A stretch of DNA of 64,000 nucleotides, from positions 538,709 to 602,708 of the forward strand of contig NZ_BCSI01000001.1 of assembly GCF_001570785.1 (NCBI RefSeq), given 5' to 3'. The translations under genes were made by a program, and so were the position numbers. The notes under the pieces are model-generated. The model made no database searches. It saw nothing but the letters and a program-made list of their open reading frames with translations, and had not been told where the DNA came from. Shown here piece by piece: positions 1-9,640 of this stretch (its first letter is position 1; each line of letters begins with the position of its first letter). The stretch comes from Dermabacter hominis NBRC 106157 (GTDB lineage: Bacteria > Actinomycetota > Actinomycetes > Actinomycetales > Dermabacteraceae).

Positions 1-108
1 GAGGACGAGGAATTCGCCGTCTTCGATCTCGATGTTGAGGTCGTCAACCGCGGGCTTGTCGCTGCCCGGGTAGATACGGCTTGCGTGGTCGTAAATAACC
101 TTTGCCAT
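1..108 (-). CDS. ugpC: Sugar ABC transporter ATP-binding protein, UgpC/MsmK family (5' end only)
   Basis: Only the first 36 codons are in the window; the gene runs off the left edge. The visible N-terminus (MAKVIYDHASRIYPG, then DKPAVDDLNIEIEDGEFLVL) matches the start of UgpC/MsmK-type ATPases, which energise several carbohydrate ABC importers at the inner face of the membrane. The Walker A motif would follow just outside the window. The ATG at 108 is preceded by GAAGGGAA at good spacing. Upstream lie two hairpin-like inverted repeats (123-140 and 161-179). The family is recognised from the N-terminus alone, so substrate and partners cannot be given. Confidence 0.8.
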   Translation of the reverse strand, partial: MAKVIYDHASRIYPGSDKPAVDDLNIEIEDGEFLVL

Positions 109-122
109 GGGTATTCCCTTCA

Positions 123-179
123 CCGGCAGGTACGTGCCGGACGATCCGTTGTGAAGTACAGTCAGCGGTCTTTGCTGAC
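123..179 (-). promoter_or_regulatory. Inverted repeats in the leader/promoter region of ugpC
   Basis: Two dyads lie upstream of the minus-strand ugpC start. CCGGCA/TGCCGG (123-128 and 135-140) has a 6-nt loop, and GTCAGC/GCTGAC (161-166 and 174-179) has a 7-nt spacer. Either could be a repressor operator or an RNA hairpin in the leader. No regulator gene is visible next to them. The remaining bases up to the def start at 401 show no gene. Confidence 0.35.
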
Positions 180-400
180 GTATGGACAACAATACCCCAC
201 TGTGGCGCCGACCATACGGGACGCGCCGAGGGGTGTTCCCGACCTTCCACACTCGCGGAGCCGTAGTGTTGTCGGGGGAGTCCGACGCTTGCCGCCTCCC
301 GGAGTTCCTTCTGCTCTCGCAGCGGAGAGGAACGCGGGAGAAATGGGCGTGGCCCGGGCCTTCGAGGCGATGACGATAGACGACGAAAGGCGGCGATGGC

Positions 401-1108
401 ATGACGAGCCTCGCGCAACTGATTGAGAAAACCCTCGCAAAGAGGTCGAGCGAAAACGCTCCGCTCCGGATCGTGCAGGCGGGACATCCGGCACTTCGCG
501 CCAAGTCAAAGGACGCCGCAGGTTCGCTCGATCCGGAGCTCCTTGCGCAGTTCATCGACGCGCTCGTCGTGACGATGCACGATGCTCCCGGCGTCGGGGT
601 CGCTGCCCCGCAAGTGGGGATCCCGATTCGCCTCGTTGTCATGGAGGATGTCGTTCGCGAAGAGGGGGAGGAGCGCGACGCCGATGACGAGCTGTACGAC
701 CGTGACAATCTTCCCCTCATGGCAGTGATCAACCCGCGCTACGAAGAGATTGATGGCGAGGACACCGTGACGTTTGGGTGGGAGGGTTGCCTCAGCGTCG
801 AGGGCTGGCGCTCACTCGTTCCGCGTCCAAAGAGCGTACGCGTGCGCGGCACGGCGATCGTCGCCGGCGGTGAGGTTCGTGAACTCGACGAGGTCTGGAC
901 CGGCTGGCGCGCACGGATTTTCCAGCACGAGAGCGATCATCTCGATGGCATTTTGTGTCACGACCGCGGTGTTGAACGTTCGTTTGTTCAGGATTCCTAC
1001 CTGCATCGATACACCGAACTTTCAGACGCGGTTCGCTACCTTGGTCTGCGCGGTGGCGTGGCCAAACTTGAGCCCGGCGCCGTTGATCTTCACCGCACGC
1101 GGGCGTGA
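401..1108 (+). CDS. def: Peptide deformylase
   Basis: Removes the formyl group from the N-terminal methionine of nascent proteins. The three family motifs are present: GVGVAAPQVG (residues 64-73), EGCLSV (128-133) and QHESDHLDG (175-183). Cys130, His176 and His180 are therefore the metal ligands and Glu177 the catalytic acid. At 235 aa it is longer than the usual ~170-200 aa, with about 25 extra residues before the core and a C-terminal tail ending near YLGLRGGVAKLEPG, as in many actinobacterial long-form deformylases. The ATG at 401 has AAAGG about 10 nt upstream. It lies divergent from ugpC and upstream of an unknown hydrophobic protein. Confidence 0.95.
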   Translation: MTSLAQLIEKTLAKRSSENAPLRIVQAGHPALRAKSKDAAGSLDPELLAQFIDALVVTMHDAPGVGVAAPQVGIPIRLVVMEDVVREEGEERDADDELYDRDNLPLMAVINPRYEEIDGEDTVTFGWEGCLSVEGWRSLVPRPKSVRVRGTAIVAGGEVRELDEVWTGWRARIFQHESDHLDGILCHDRGVERSFVQDSYLHRYTELSDAVRYLGLRGGVAKLEPGAVDLHRTRA

Positions 1109-1151
1109 GAACGCCCGGATGCGCCCGATAGCGTCCACGATAAGGAGAGCA

Positions 1152-1895
1152 ATGGCCTCGAAGGACCTGCGCACGTCTAAGAAATCGAGCGGGAAGGAAC
1201 AGGGCGAAAATTCGCCCATCGATGACAAACAGTTTGAACTGATCGATAAGGCTCTTGCACTTCAGGGGCCGATCGCCCGCAAGTACGTCGACTCTCTTCG
1301 CCGCAAGAACCCCACGTGGAGTGATGAGCAGATCATCGCTCGACTCGAGGGGCACTTCACGAAACTGGCCGTCGCCACGGGCGTCGGCATCGGCGGCGTG
1401 GCCGCACTTCCCGCGGTTGGCACCGCTACCGCGGTCGCGCTCACCGCGGGTGAGGGCTTCGCCTTTGCCGAGGCATGCGCCTTTTTGACGCTCGGCATTG
1501 CCCATGTGCGTGGCGTCGACATGAGTGATCCGACAGTGCGCCGCACGGTGATTCTCGCCATTCTCGGTGGTGAGCGAGGCACCGAGATCGTCACAAAGGC
1601 CCTCGGCAAGAGTGGCCTGCAGTGGTCGACGGTGCTCGATGGCATGGCGCCCCCGTTTGTCGCGGATGCGGTGAACACACAAGTCAATCGCTGGATTCGA
1701 CGTACGGTCACGCGTCGCTTCACGGGGCTGTGGGCCGGGCGCCTCATCCCGTTTGGCATCGGCGCAGTGATCGGTGGCCTCGGGAACAAGGCGCTCACGA
1801 AGACCGTGATCGAGGCGGCCCGAGAGGTCTTTAGCCACGTGGATGATCCGGTCCCTTCGACGCTTGCCGAGAAAACAGAAAATAGCGACGAATAG
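1152..1895 (+). CDS. Conserved hydrophobic protein of unknown function (possibly EcsC-like)
   Basis: A 247-aa protein. The ATG at 1152 is chosen because AAGGAGAGC ends 1 nt upstream of it and no good ribosome site serves earlier in-frame codons. The N-terminus is charged and Lys/Ser/Glu-rich. Two Gly/Ala-rich hydrophobic stretches follow (about residues 75-120 and 195-210, the latter RLIPFGIGAVIGGLGN), which suggests membrane association. The pattern loosely recalls EcsC-family proteins, but no catalytic motif is visible and I do not assign a function. It follows def with a 43-nt gap and ends at a strong bidirectional terminator. Confidence 0.7.
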   Translation: MASKDLRTSKKSSGKEQGENSPIDDKQFELIDKALALQGPIARKYVDSLRRKNPTWSDEQIIARLEGHFTKLAVATGVGIGGVAALPAVGTATAVALTAGEGFAFAEACAFLTLGIAHVRGVDMSDPTVRRTVILAILGGERGTEIVTKALGKSGLQWSTVLDGMAPPFVADAVNTQVNRWIRRTVTRRFTGLWAGRLIPFGIGAVIGGLGNKALTKTVIEAAREVFSHVDDPVPSTLAEKTENSDE

Positions 1896-1919
1896 CGAAA
1901 ACGCTGCTCGCGAAAGAAC

Positions 1920-1951
1920 GAGGGCGCTCCCGATGAGACGGGAGCGCCCTC
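1920..1951. terminator. Bidirectional intrinsic terminator between the 1152-1895 gene and ppa
   Basis: A perfect 13-bp stem (GAGGGCGCTCCCG with its complement) and a 6-nt loop lie between two convergent genes, with AT-rich sequence on both sides. It can serve either direction. Confidence 0.85.
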
Positions 1952-1969
1952 ATTATTGGGGGATACGGA

Positions 1970-2482
1970 CTAGATGTCCTGGGTGAACTCGTTTTCGTGT
2001 TCCGTGCCCTTCGCGCGGCGGTAGGAGGCGCGGATTTCCTCTTCCGCGTCATCCCGGCCTTCCCAGTGAGCACCTTCCACGCTCTTGCCTGGCTCAAGAT
2101 CCTTGTAGACCTCGAAGAAGTGCTGGATCTCGAGTCGGTGGAACTCCGAAATGTCGGTGAGCTCCTGCCGGCGGATCTGGCGCTTGTCACCAACGGGGAC
2201 CGCGACGATCTTGTCGTCGCCGCCCGACTCGTCGCGCATGCGGAACATTCCCAGTGCGCGGCAGCGAATCAGGCAGCCGGGGAACGTCGCCTCTTCGAGA
2301 AGGACGAGGACGTCGAGCGGGTCGCCGTCCTCACCGAGCGTGCCCTCAATGAAGCCGTAATCATCGGGGTAGCGGGTTGCCGTAAAAAGCATGCGATCGA
2401 GTCGGATGCGACCATTGTGATGGTCGACCTCGTATTTGTTGCGATTCCCCTTCGGGATCTCGATCGTGACGTCGAATTCCAC
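1970..2482 (-). CDS. ppa: Inorganic pyrophosphatase, family I
   Basis: Soluble cytoplasmic hexamer-type enzyme that hydrolyses pyrophosphate to two phosphates, pulling biosynthetic reactions forward. At 170 aa it is full length. It shows the family start MEFDVTIEIPKGNRNKYEV and the metal-binding signature GDPLDVLVLL. The start is a GTG at 2482, supported by GGAG 8 nt upstream and by the conserved N-terminus. The only nearby ATG is out of frame. It is divergent from dacB, the same arrangement as in mycobacteria, and converges on the terminator at 1920-1951. Confidence 0.96.
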   Translation of the reverse strand: MEFDVTIEIPKGNRNKYEVDHHNGRIRLDRMLFTATRYPDDYGFIEGTLGEDGDPLDVLVLLEEATFPGCLIRCRALGMFRMRDESGGDDKIVAVPVGDKRQIRRQELTDISEFHRLEIQHFFEVYKDLEPGKSVEGAHWEGRDDAEEEIRASYRRAKGTEHENEFTQDI

Positions 2483-2677
2483 GTGCGTGACTCCATTGCC
2501 TAAGGTGTTCTATGTTGACCGAGGGGCATGCCCTCTGCGTGTAACAATAGCGAAGTTCAGCGCTCACAGGCGCTCGATTGTGCCGCGAGTGGTTCATGCG
2601 CGCGTAAACTTTGCACGAAGTCACAGACACACGGGGCGCGTCGCGCGTTTTCTTGAGGCGGGAAGGAGTGGGCAGCA

Positions 2678-4177
2678 ATGGCGAACTCGAAGGCAGTGGA
2701 GGTTCTCGCTGCCGCCCTCGCACTTGCGCTGCCGCTGTCCTTTTATACGTTTGGCGACCTCGTCGATGCTTTTCCGGGTGTGCTCACCGTGCGCACGCAG
2801 AAGAAGGCCGTGGTCGAAGGGGTTCCTGCCGAAGGTGAATCGTGGGAGCGCACGGATGACGAGCGTCCGTACGATGCGGTATCGCCCGCAGCACGCGTGG
2901 GCGCCGATCAGATTAACGCCGCGATAGCGGATCTTCCGCGGCTCAAGGAGTTCTCGGGCAAGATCTCCTATGCGGTTGTGGATGCGGAGAGCGGCGACAC
3001 CATCGCCGAGCACGGATCAGGCGTGCAGCTCACTCCCGCCTCGACCATGAAGCTTCTGTCCGCGCTTGCCGCTGCGAAGGCTATTGGTCCGGATACAACG
3101 TTTACGACGCGAGCCGTGCTCGATGGGGAGCGTCTCGTGCTCGTCGGTGGTGGCGACAACCTCCTCACCGTGCAAGCGAAGGAGACAAAAGAGGGCATCG
3201 AACGAGCCTCGCTCGCCTCGCTCGCCGATCAGAGCGCAGCAAAGCTCAAAGAGGAGGGGCGAACCAAAGTCCAGCTCGTTTTCGACGACTCGCTTTTCGG
3301 CAACGATCCGGTCAATCCGGCGTGGGGCGATAACGGCCCGGCCGGTGGGTGGGTTGCTCCTATTACCCCGCTCGGTGTGGATGGTGGCCGCGCCGATGGT
3401 ACTCCCTATGGCCCGAAAGTCGAGGATCCGTCCCTCGAAGCAGCGAAGGCATTCGCGCAGCTCTTGACCGAGCGCGGTATCACGGTGGAGGCGGCACCTA
3501 CTCGCGCTTCCGCTCCCGAGGGGGCGCGCGAGATCGGCGCCGTGCACTCCGCGCCGCTACGCGACTGGATCAAGCACACACTTCTGTATTCCGATAACTC
3601 GCTCGCAGAAACGCTCGCGCGACTTTCCGCGGTGCACACGGGGCATCCCGGAACGGTCGCTGGGGCGCGAGAGGCGGTCAAAGCCGAGCTCGACGACGTC
3701 GCTCGGGAGGGTGGCTTCACCACCGAGGGGCTCGTGATTGCTGATAATTCGGGCCTCTCGAAGGACAACCGAATCTCACCGTTGCTTCTTGCGCAGCTCA
3801 CGGCGTGGGCGTCGGGGGAGGCGCCCACTGCGATCAAGGATACTTTCGCGCTTGTCCCAATCGGTGGCCTTACGGGGACTCTCACGAAACGCTTTGGCGA
3901 AGGTGGTGCGGAGCAAGCGCGCGGAATCGTGCGCGGGAAGACGGGCACCCTCTCGGGGACCTCGACCCTTGCAGGCACGATGGTGCTGGCTGACGGCCGT
4001 GTGGTTGGCTACGCGATTTTCGCCTACGATTCAACCTCGGCAGGGTACGGGGAAGCACGAGCAGTCGTGGACTATGTGGCGAGCGCCATTGTCGCCGCGG
4101 GGGGTCCGACGCCTGCCGGCCTCTATGACTCTTCTGCTTCTCCTGCCGGCGACGGAGCGCCCGAGGAGGCCGGGTAG
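2678..4177 (+). CDS. dacB: D-alanyl-D-alanine carboxypeptidase/endopeptidase (PBP4, S13 family)
   Basis: A 499-aa penicillin-binding protein that trims or cleaves peptidoglycan stem peptides outside the membrane. A hydrophobic N-terminal segment (about residues 6-26) acts as signal or anchor. The three active-site motifs are in order: S122-T-M-K125, S305-D-N307 and K421-T-G423. The ATG at 2678 has GGAAGGAG upstream. It is the first gene of a run with tilS and hpt, and tilS starts inside its stop codon. The C-terminal 25 residues are Ala/Gly/Pro-rich and probably unstructured. Confidence 0.93.
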   Translation: MANSKAVEVLAAALALALPLSFYTFGDLVDAFPGVLTVRTQKKAVVEGVPAEGESWERTDDERPYDAVSPAARVGADQINAAIADLPRLKEFSGKISYAVVDAESGDTIAEHGSGVQLTPASTMKLLSALAAAKAIGPDTTFTTRAVLDGERLVLVGGGDNLLTVQAKETKEGIERASLASLADQSAAKLKEEGRTKVQLVFDDSLFGNDPVNPAWGDNGPAGGWVAPITPLGVDGGRADGTPYGPKVEDPSLEAAKAFAQLLTERGITVEAAPTRASAPEGAREIGAVHSAPLRDWIKHTLLYSDNSLAETLARLSAVHTGHPGTVAGAREAVKAELDDVAREGGFTTEGLVIADNSGLSKDNRISPLLLAQLTAWASGEAPTAIKDTFALVPIGGLTGTLTKRFGEGGAEQARGIVRGKTGTLSGTSTLAGTMVLADGRVVGYAIFAYDSTSAGYGEARAVVDYVASAIVAAGGPTPAGLYDSSASPAGDGAPEEAG

Positions 4178-5277
4178 TGAGCGGCCCGCCCGAACCAGTT
4201 GCCCGTGCTCGCGTAGCGGTGAACGCCGCCCTCGCCCCCCGGCTCGAGGAATGCGCCGATCGCTCCGACGGGGCGGGCCTTCTACCGCGCGTTCTCGTGG
4301 GGGTGAGCGGCGGCGCAGATTCGCTTGCCCTCGCCGCGACGACCCAGTGGGTCGCGTCACGGCTCGGACTCGAAGTCGAAGCGGTGCTCATCGACCACGG
4401 CCTATCAGAGCACTCCGCCTCGGTGTCTGAGCGGGCGGCGCTCCAGTGTGAGCGGCTCGGGCTTGCACGCTGCCACATTCGCCGGATCCACGTCGATACC
4501 GCCGGAGAAGGCGGACTTGAGAACGCGGCGAGGGTCGCCCGCCACGAAGCCTTCGCGGCTGCCCTCGAGGAGCGCCACGCGCTCGGGCTTCTCCTCGGGC
4601 ACACCCTCGACGATCAAGCTGAGCAGGTGCTGCTCGGGCTTGCACGCGGAGCGGGGGCGCGCTCCCTCGCGGGGATTCCCCGCCAGCGAGGAGCACTCCT
4701 TCGCCCTTTCCTCGGGACGGGAAGGGACGAGAAGACGGGGCTGTGGCGGCGTGACACCCGGGCCGTGTGCGACGCCCTCGATCTCGACGTTTGGGACGAT
4801 CCCATGAACGACGACGAGAAATACTTGCGGGTCGCGGCCCGTACGCGCGCCTTGCCGATGCTCGCCGACGTTCTCGGCGAGCACGTGGCCGCGAACCTCG
4901 TGCGGACCGCCGACCTTCTGCGAGACGATGCCGACTACCTCGACAAGGAAGCGGAAGAGGCCTATGAGGGCCTGCGTCGGAACCCCCCGAGTGCCACCCC
5001 CGGACTACTCGCGCTTGACGCTTATTCCCTGGCCCCGCTTGACCGAGCCCTGCGCACGCGCGTGCTGAAGCGCGCGATCGCCCATGCGAGCGCGCGTTCG
5101 GGCTCGAGTTCCGGGAAGTCGCTCCTTCGGCGTCAGATCCTTCACGTTGACTCCCTCGTTTCCGCCTATCGAGGCCAGGGCCCCATCCCCCTTCCGGGTA
5201 AGATCGAAGCGGTACGCGACGAAGGACTCATCGTTTTCCGGGCCCGAGACAGTCGCGTGCGCGATACATCAGGCTGA
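4177..5277 (+). CDS. tilS: tRNA(Ile)-lysidine synthase
   Basis: Converts C34 of the CAU-anticodon tRNA-Ile to lysidine using ATP and lysine, so that the tRNA reads AUA. The PP-loop ATP-binding motif SGGADS is at residues 44-49, followed by DHGLSEHS and GHTLDDQAEQ, both typical of the N-terminal catalytic domain. At 366 aa it lacks the longer C-terminal domains of the E. coli form, as is usual in actinobacteria. The GTG start shares one base with the dacB stop (TAGTG), and GAGGAGG lies just upstream, so the two are translationally coupled. Confidence 0.93.
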   Translation: MSGPPEPVARARVAVNAALAPRLEECADRSDGAGLLPRVLVGVSGGADSLALAATTQWVASRLGLEVEAVLIDHGLSEHSASVSERAALQCERLGLARCHIRRIHVDTAGEGGLENAARVARHEAFAAALEERHALGLLLGHTLDDQAEQVLLGLARGAGARSLAGIPRQRGALLRPFLGTGRDEKTGLWRRDTRAVCDALDLDVWDDPMNDDEKYLRVAARTRALPMLADVLGEHVAANLVRTADLLRDDADYLDKEAEEAYEGLRRNPPSATPGLLALDAYSLAPLDRALRTRVLKRAIAHASARSGSSSGKSLLRRQILHVDSLVSAYRGQGPIPLPGKIEAVRDEGLIVFRARDSRVRDTSG

Positions 5278-5320
5278 GGCCCCGTGACCTCGATAACGCG
5301 ACGCACCGGGAAGGACCCCC

Positions 5321-5866
5321 ATGACCATGGATGAGGACGTCGAGCGCATCCTGCTCGACGAGCAGACGATCCGCGAGCGGATCAGCGAACTCGCCGCAGA
5401 GATTGACCGCGACTACAAAGATGAGGCCCCGATTCTCGTTGGCGTGCTCAAGGGCGCAGTCATGGTCGTGGCCGATCTCGCGCGCGCCATCACGCTTGAC
5501 GTGGACATGGATTGGATGGCCGTGAGTTCTTACGGCAGCGGCACGAAATCTTCGGGTGTCGTGCGTATTCTCAAGGACCTGAGCGCTGATATCACCAATC
5601 GCCATGTGCTCATCGTCGAGGACATCATCGACTCCGGCCTGACCCTGAGCTGGCTTCGCACCAACCTCCGCTCGCGCGGGCCAAAGAGCGTCGAAATCTG
5701 TACCCTCCTGCGCAAGCCGGAGGCGGTCAAGGTCGATATCGACGTGAAATACGTTGGTTTTGACATCCCAAACGAGTTCGTGATCGGTTACGGCCTCGAC
5801 TATGCCGAGAAGTACCGCAACCTTCCCTACATTGGGATTCTCAAGCCAAGCGTCTACGCCGATTGA
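5321..5866 (+). CDS. hpt: Hypoxanthine phosphoribosyltransferase
   Basis: Purine salvage enzyme that joins hypoxanthine or guanine to PRPP. The PRPP-binding loop [10 protein letters not shown] is at residues 99-108 and the 181-aa length is standard. AAGGA lies 5 nt before the ATG at 5321; a second ATG two codons later is also possible. It follows tilS by 43 nt and precedes ftsH, the conserved tilS-hpt-ftsH order of Gram-positive bacteria. Confidence 0.95.
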   Translation: MTMDEDVERILLDEQTIRERISELAAEIDRDYKDEAPILVGVLKGAVMVVADLARAITLDVDMDWMAVSSYGSGTKSSGVVRILKDLSADITNRHVLIVEDIIDSGLTLSWLRTNLRSRGPKSVEICTLLRKPEAVKVDIDVKYVGFDIPNEFVIGYGLDYAEKYRNLPYIGILKPSVYAD

Positions 5867-5985
5867 GAACATTGGGGCTTCTGACAGCCCCTGTCCAGCG
5901 ATTCGGGGTAGATTCGCGCTCATTCACCACACGCGCGCGGGGCGTTTGCTCCGCCCTCAAGAGAACGTAAGAATTAGCACCTCAC

Positions 5986-8019
5986 ATGGCAGAAAAAAAG
6001 AAATCCCCCGCCCGTAATCTGTGGCTGTGGAGCCTCGCGACTCTCGCGATCGTCCTTCTCGCCCTGAACTTTTTTGGACGCGGCGGTTTCCAGGACATCG
6101 ACACCGAGCAGGGGCTTGAGCTCCTCAAAGGCAACACCGTTGAGCAAGCCGAAATCATCGACGGCAATCAACAGCGCGTCAACCTCGTGTTGACGAAAGA
6201 CTTTGAGGACAAAGGGAAGCGGGTAGCGTTTTCGTACGTCACCGACCGCGGCGATGACGTCGTCAAAGCGGTAAGCGAAGCGAAGCCGGCGAAGGGCTAC
6301 ACGGATAAGATCGCAACGCCATCGTGGTGGAGCCAGCTTCTGCTCACGTTCTTCCCGCTCCTCGTGATCCTTGGCCTCTTCTGGTTCTGGATGATGAATG
6401 CCCAGGGTGGCGGGCGCGCCATGCAGTTCGGCAAGTCGAAGGCGAAGCTCTTCAACAAAGACATGCCGAAAGTGACGTTCGCGGATGTTGCGGGTGCTGA
6501 CGAAGCGGTCGAGGAACTCGATGAAATCAAGCAGTTCCTCGTGAGCCCCGAGCGCTATCACGCCGTGGGCGCGAAGATTCCGAAGGGCGTCCTCCTCTAC
6601 GGCCCTCCGGGCACGGGTAAGACCCTCCTCGCGAAGGCCGTTGCCGGTGAGGCAGGGGTTCCGTTCTACTCCATTTCGGGCTCCGACTTCGTGGAGATGT
6701 TCGTGGGCGTTGGTGCGAGCCGCGTGCGCGATTTGTTCAATACGGCGAAGGAAAACGCACCGGCGATCATCTTCATCGACGAGATCGACGCCGTGGGGCG
6801 CCACCGCGGAGCCGGTATGGGCGGCGGCCACGACGAGCGCGAGCAGACCCTCAACCAGATGCTCGTCGAGATGGACGGTTTCGAGGAGCACCAAAACGTC
6901 ATCCTCATCGCCGCGACCAACCGCGTCGACATCCTCGATCCGGCACTACTTCGCCCGGGTCGTTTCGACCGCCAGATTGCGGTGGAAACTCCGGACCTCA
7001 AGGGTCGACGCAAGATCCTCGAGGTGCACGCGAAAGGCAAGCCTCTCGCTGCCGACGTCGATCTCGATAACATCGCGCGCCGTTCGATCGGCATGAGCGG
7101 TGCCGATCTCGCCAACGTTCTCAATGAGGCTGCGCTTCTCACGGCTCGTTCGGGCAATCAGATCATCGACATGCGTGCACTCGACGAGGCGATCGACCGA
7201 GTATCGATGGGCCCGCAGCGCTACTCGAAAGTCATGACCGAGCGCGAGCGCCAGATGACGGCCTACCACGAGGGTGGGCACGCACTCGTCGCCGCGGCAC
7301 TCAACAACTCAGCACCCGTCACGAAGGTGACGATCCTGCCGCGCGGTCGCGCGGGCGGCTACACGATGGTGGTGCCGACGGCGGACCGCAACTATCAAAG
7401 CCGCAACGAGCTACTCGACCGCCTCGCCTACGCAATGGGTGGCTACGCGGTCGAAGAGGGCATCTTCCACGATGTCACGACCGGCCCGAGCTCCGATCTC
7501 AAGAATGCGACGGGCATCGCCCGCGCGATGGTCACTGAACTCGGTATGAGCGGTGTCGTGGGCCAGGTGGCCCTGAGCAAGGGACAGGACGAGGTCTTCG
7601 TAGGCATGCAGCAGGGCCAGGGTCCCGGCTACAGCGAGGACACGGCTCGCCTTATTGATGAAGAGATCCGCCGCTTGCTCGACAACGCGCTCGATGAGGC
7701 CTGGAGCGTGATCAAGACCAACCGCCCCGTGCTCGATCATCTCGTCGAGGAACTCCTCGAGAAGGAGACTCTCGGTGAGAAGGAGCTCGCTGAAATCTTC
7801 AAGGACGTCACAAAGCGCCCGCCGCGCGAGGTGTGGCAGTCGAGCGAGGACCGCCCCGTGTTCAACGAGCCGCTCGCGGGTAGCGACCGCCCCGGCACGA
7901 TCGGTAGCAGCGTTCCTGACGGTACCGAGAACCAGCAGGCTGGCGAGGAACTCGGCGGCACCCCTCCCGAGCTACCGCAACCGGGTGACGGTTCTCCGCA
8001 CATCCCGGGTGCCGAGTAG
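5986..8019 (+). CDS. ftsH: ATP-dependent zinc metalloprotease FtsH
   Basis: Membrane-anchored AAA+ protease that degrades misassembled membrane proteins and some regulators. It has a transmembrane helix at about 11-29, an extracytoplasmic domain, a second helix at about 117-137, Walker A GPPGTGKT (206-213), Walker B IIFIDEID (261-268), the second region of homology ending in RPGRFDRQ, and the zinc-protease motif HEGGH (428-432). The 677-aa length is normal. The C-terminal tail is Pro/Gly/Glu-rich. The ribosome site before the ATG is weak. It leads into the folate operon. Confidence 0.97.
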   Translation: MAEKKKSPARNLWLWSLATLAIVLLALNFFGRGGFQDIDTEQGLELLKGNTVEQAEIIDGNQQRVNLVLTKDFEDKGKRVAFSYVTDRGDDVVKAVSEAKPAKGYTDKIATPSWWSQLLLTFFPLLVILGLFWFWMMNAQGGGRAMQFGKSKAKLFNKDMPKVTFADVAGADEAVEELDEIKQFLVSPERYHAVGAKIPKGVLLYGPPGTGKTLLAKAVAGEAGVPFYSISGSDFVEMFVGVGASRVRDLFNTAKENAPAIIFIDEIDAVGRHRGAGMGGGHDEREQTLNQMLVEMDGFEEHQNVILIAATNRVDILDPALLRPGRFDRQIAVETPDLKGRRKILEVHAKGKPLAADVDLDNIARRSIGMSGADLANVLNEAALLTARSGNQIIDMRALDEAIDRVSMGPQRYSKVMTERERQMTAYHEGGHALVAAALNNSAPVTKVTILPRGRAGGYTMVVPTADRNYQSRNELLDRLAYAMGGYAVEEGIFHDVTTGPSSDLKNATGIARAMVTELGMSGVVGQVALSKGQDEVFVGMQQGQGPGYSEDTARLIDEEIRRLLDNALDEAWSVIKTNRPVLDHLVEELLEKETLGEKELAEIFKDVTKRPPREVWQSSEDRPVFNEPLAGSDRPGTIGSSVPDGTENQQAGEELGGTPPELPQPGDGSPHIPGAE

Positions 8020-8043
8020 CGAGCCCGGGAAAAGAAAGTAGAG

Positions 8044-8649
8044 ATGATGAGCGAGAGTCACAACGCGGTGGGTAGCATCGATCACGCGAGGATCGAACAC
8101 GCCGTTCGTGAGATCCTCGAGGCGATTGGTGAGGACCCAAGCCGCGACGGGCTTGTGGATACTCCCCGTCGCGTCGCCCGCATGTACGCGGAGGTTTTTC
8201 GCGGCCTCCACGAGGATCCCCGCGTCCACATGCAGACGAAGTTTGAGGTCGAGCATCGCGAGCTCGTTCTTGTGCGCGATATCCGCTTCTATTCCATGTG
8301 CGAGCATCACCTCGTGCCTTTCTTCGGCCGCGCCCACGTGGGGTACGTTCCCGGCAAGGACGGAACTGTCGCGGGGCTGTCCAAGTTCGCAAGGCTTGTC
8401 GAGGGATACGCGGCGCGGCCCCAGGTGCAGGAGCGGCTCACCAGCCAGATCGCCGATGCGATCCACGAGGAGCTCCAGGCGCACGGCACGATTGTTGTTC
8501 TTCAGGCCGAGCACCTGTGCATGGCGATGCGTGGCGTGAAGTCTCCGAATGCGGAGACCGTGACGAGTGCCGTGCGTGGTTCCCTGCAATCGAACGCGGC
8601 CACGCGTTCGGAGGCGATGAGCCTCATTCTTACGGGTCTGCACCACTGA
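8044..8649 (+). CDS. folE: GTP cyclohydrolase I
   Basis: First enzyme of folate synthesis; converts GTP to dihydroneopterin triphosphate. The 201-aa protein shows the zinc site [10 protein letters not shown] (Cys86, His89) and Cys159 in [10 protein letters not shown]. Two consecutive ATG codons (8044, 8047) are possible starts. It opens a folE-folP-folB/K cluster with folP 40 nt downstream, giving the pterin branch of the pathway in one transcript. Confidence 0.96.
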   Translation: MMSESHNAVGSIDHARIEHAVREILEAIGEDPSRDGLVDTPRRVARMYAEVFRGLHEDPRVHMQTKFEVEHRELVLVRDIRFYSMCEHHLVPFFGRAHVGYVPGKDGTVAGLSKFARLVEGYAARPQVQERLTSQIADAIHEELQAHGTIVVLQAEHLCMAMRGVKSPNAETVTSAVRGSLQSNAATRSEAMSLILTGLHH

Positions 8650-8689
8650 GATTGGCGATGTCGCCCACCGAGGCGAGAAAGGGCATCAC

Positions 8690-9640
8690 ATGAGCAAAGT
8701 GCGATCGGTTTTGGACTTCTCTAGCGCTCCCGCTTGGCGGCATGTGAAAGGCCTGCCCTCCTCGCTCACGTGCGAGCGGACGCTCGTCATGGGGGTGCTC
8801 AACGTGACCCCGGATTCGTTTTCCGACGGTGGCCGGCACAACCAGTTTGAGGATGCGATCGTCCATGCCGAGCGCCTGGTGAGCGAGGGCGCGGACATCA
8901 TCGATGTCGGGGGTGAATCGACGCGTCCGGGGGGAAGTCGCGTGAGTGAAGAAGAGGAGCTTCGCCGCACGGTGCGCGTTGTTGAGGCCCTTGCACAGCG
9001 CGGCATGTGCGTGAGTATCGATACGATGCGCGCTTCGGTTGCGCGTGCCGCGGTCGAAGCGGGCGCGCTCATCGTCAACGACGTGTCGGCTGGACTCGCT
9101 GATCCCGCCATGTTCTCCACGGTCGCCGGCCTCACGACCCATCTCGGTACCGCCCCCGTCTATATCGCGATGCATTGGCGCGGCCACTCTCAGGAGGCAA
9201 TGTCTCGCACAGGCTACGAGGCCATTGGCACAGACGTCGCGCGCGAATTAGGCGAGCAAATCGACAGGGCGGTGAGCGCGGGCATTGCCCGTGAAAGTAT
9301 CGTCGCAGATCCCGGCTTCGGTTTTTCGAAGACCGGCGAGGACAACTGGGATCTCTATGACCAGATCGGTGAGGTCGAGGCACTCGAGCTCCCACTTCTC
9401 ATCGGCGTGAGCCGCAAACGCTTTGTGAGCGCTCTCGATGTTGATCGGGACGCCGGCACGGCGGCGTTGAGTGGCCTTGCGCAGCTTCGCCGCTCGTGGG
9501 CGGTGCGCGTCCACGACGTCGCCTCGAGCGTCGCGAACATCCGCGTCATGCAGCGACTGATGGCGGGTCCTGATGGGCGCGATATGGGGCTCGGCGCAGG
9601 CTTTGCGGACCGCAACTATGAAAGCGGTGCTCGAGCATGA
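8690..9640 (+). CDS. folP: Dihydropteroate synthase
   Basis: Condenses hydroxymethyl-dihydropterin pyrophosphate with p-aminobenzoate; the target of sulfonamides. The two signatures are present: MGVLNVTPDSFSDGG (34-48) and DVGGESTRP (72-80). At 316 aa it has a somewhat long N-terminal lead. AAAGGG precedes the ATG at 8690. Its stop overlaps the folB/K start by four bases (ATGA). Confidence 0.96.
   Translation: MSKVRSVLDFSSAPAWRHVKGLPSSLTCERTLVMGVLNVTPDSFSDGGRHNQFEDAIVHAERLVSEGADIIDVGGESTRPGGSRVSEEEELRRTVRVVEALAQRGMCVSIDTMRASVARAAVEAGALIVNDVSAGLADPAMFSTVAGLTTHLGTAPVYIAMHWRGHSQEAMSRTGYEAIGTDVARELGEQIDRAVSAGIARESIVADPGFGFSKTGEDNWDLYDQIGEVEALELPLLIGVSRKRFVSALDVDRDAGTAALSGLAQLRRSWAVRVHDVASSVANIRVMQRLMAGPDGRDMGLGAGFADRNYESGARA

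Noticed and set aside
792..1838. Long open frame on the minus strand opposite def and the unknown gene
   Set aside because: Composition is Arg/His/Asp-rich shadow coding; it lies opposite two supported genes and has no recognisable domain.
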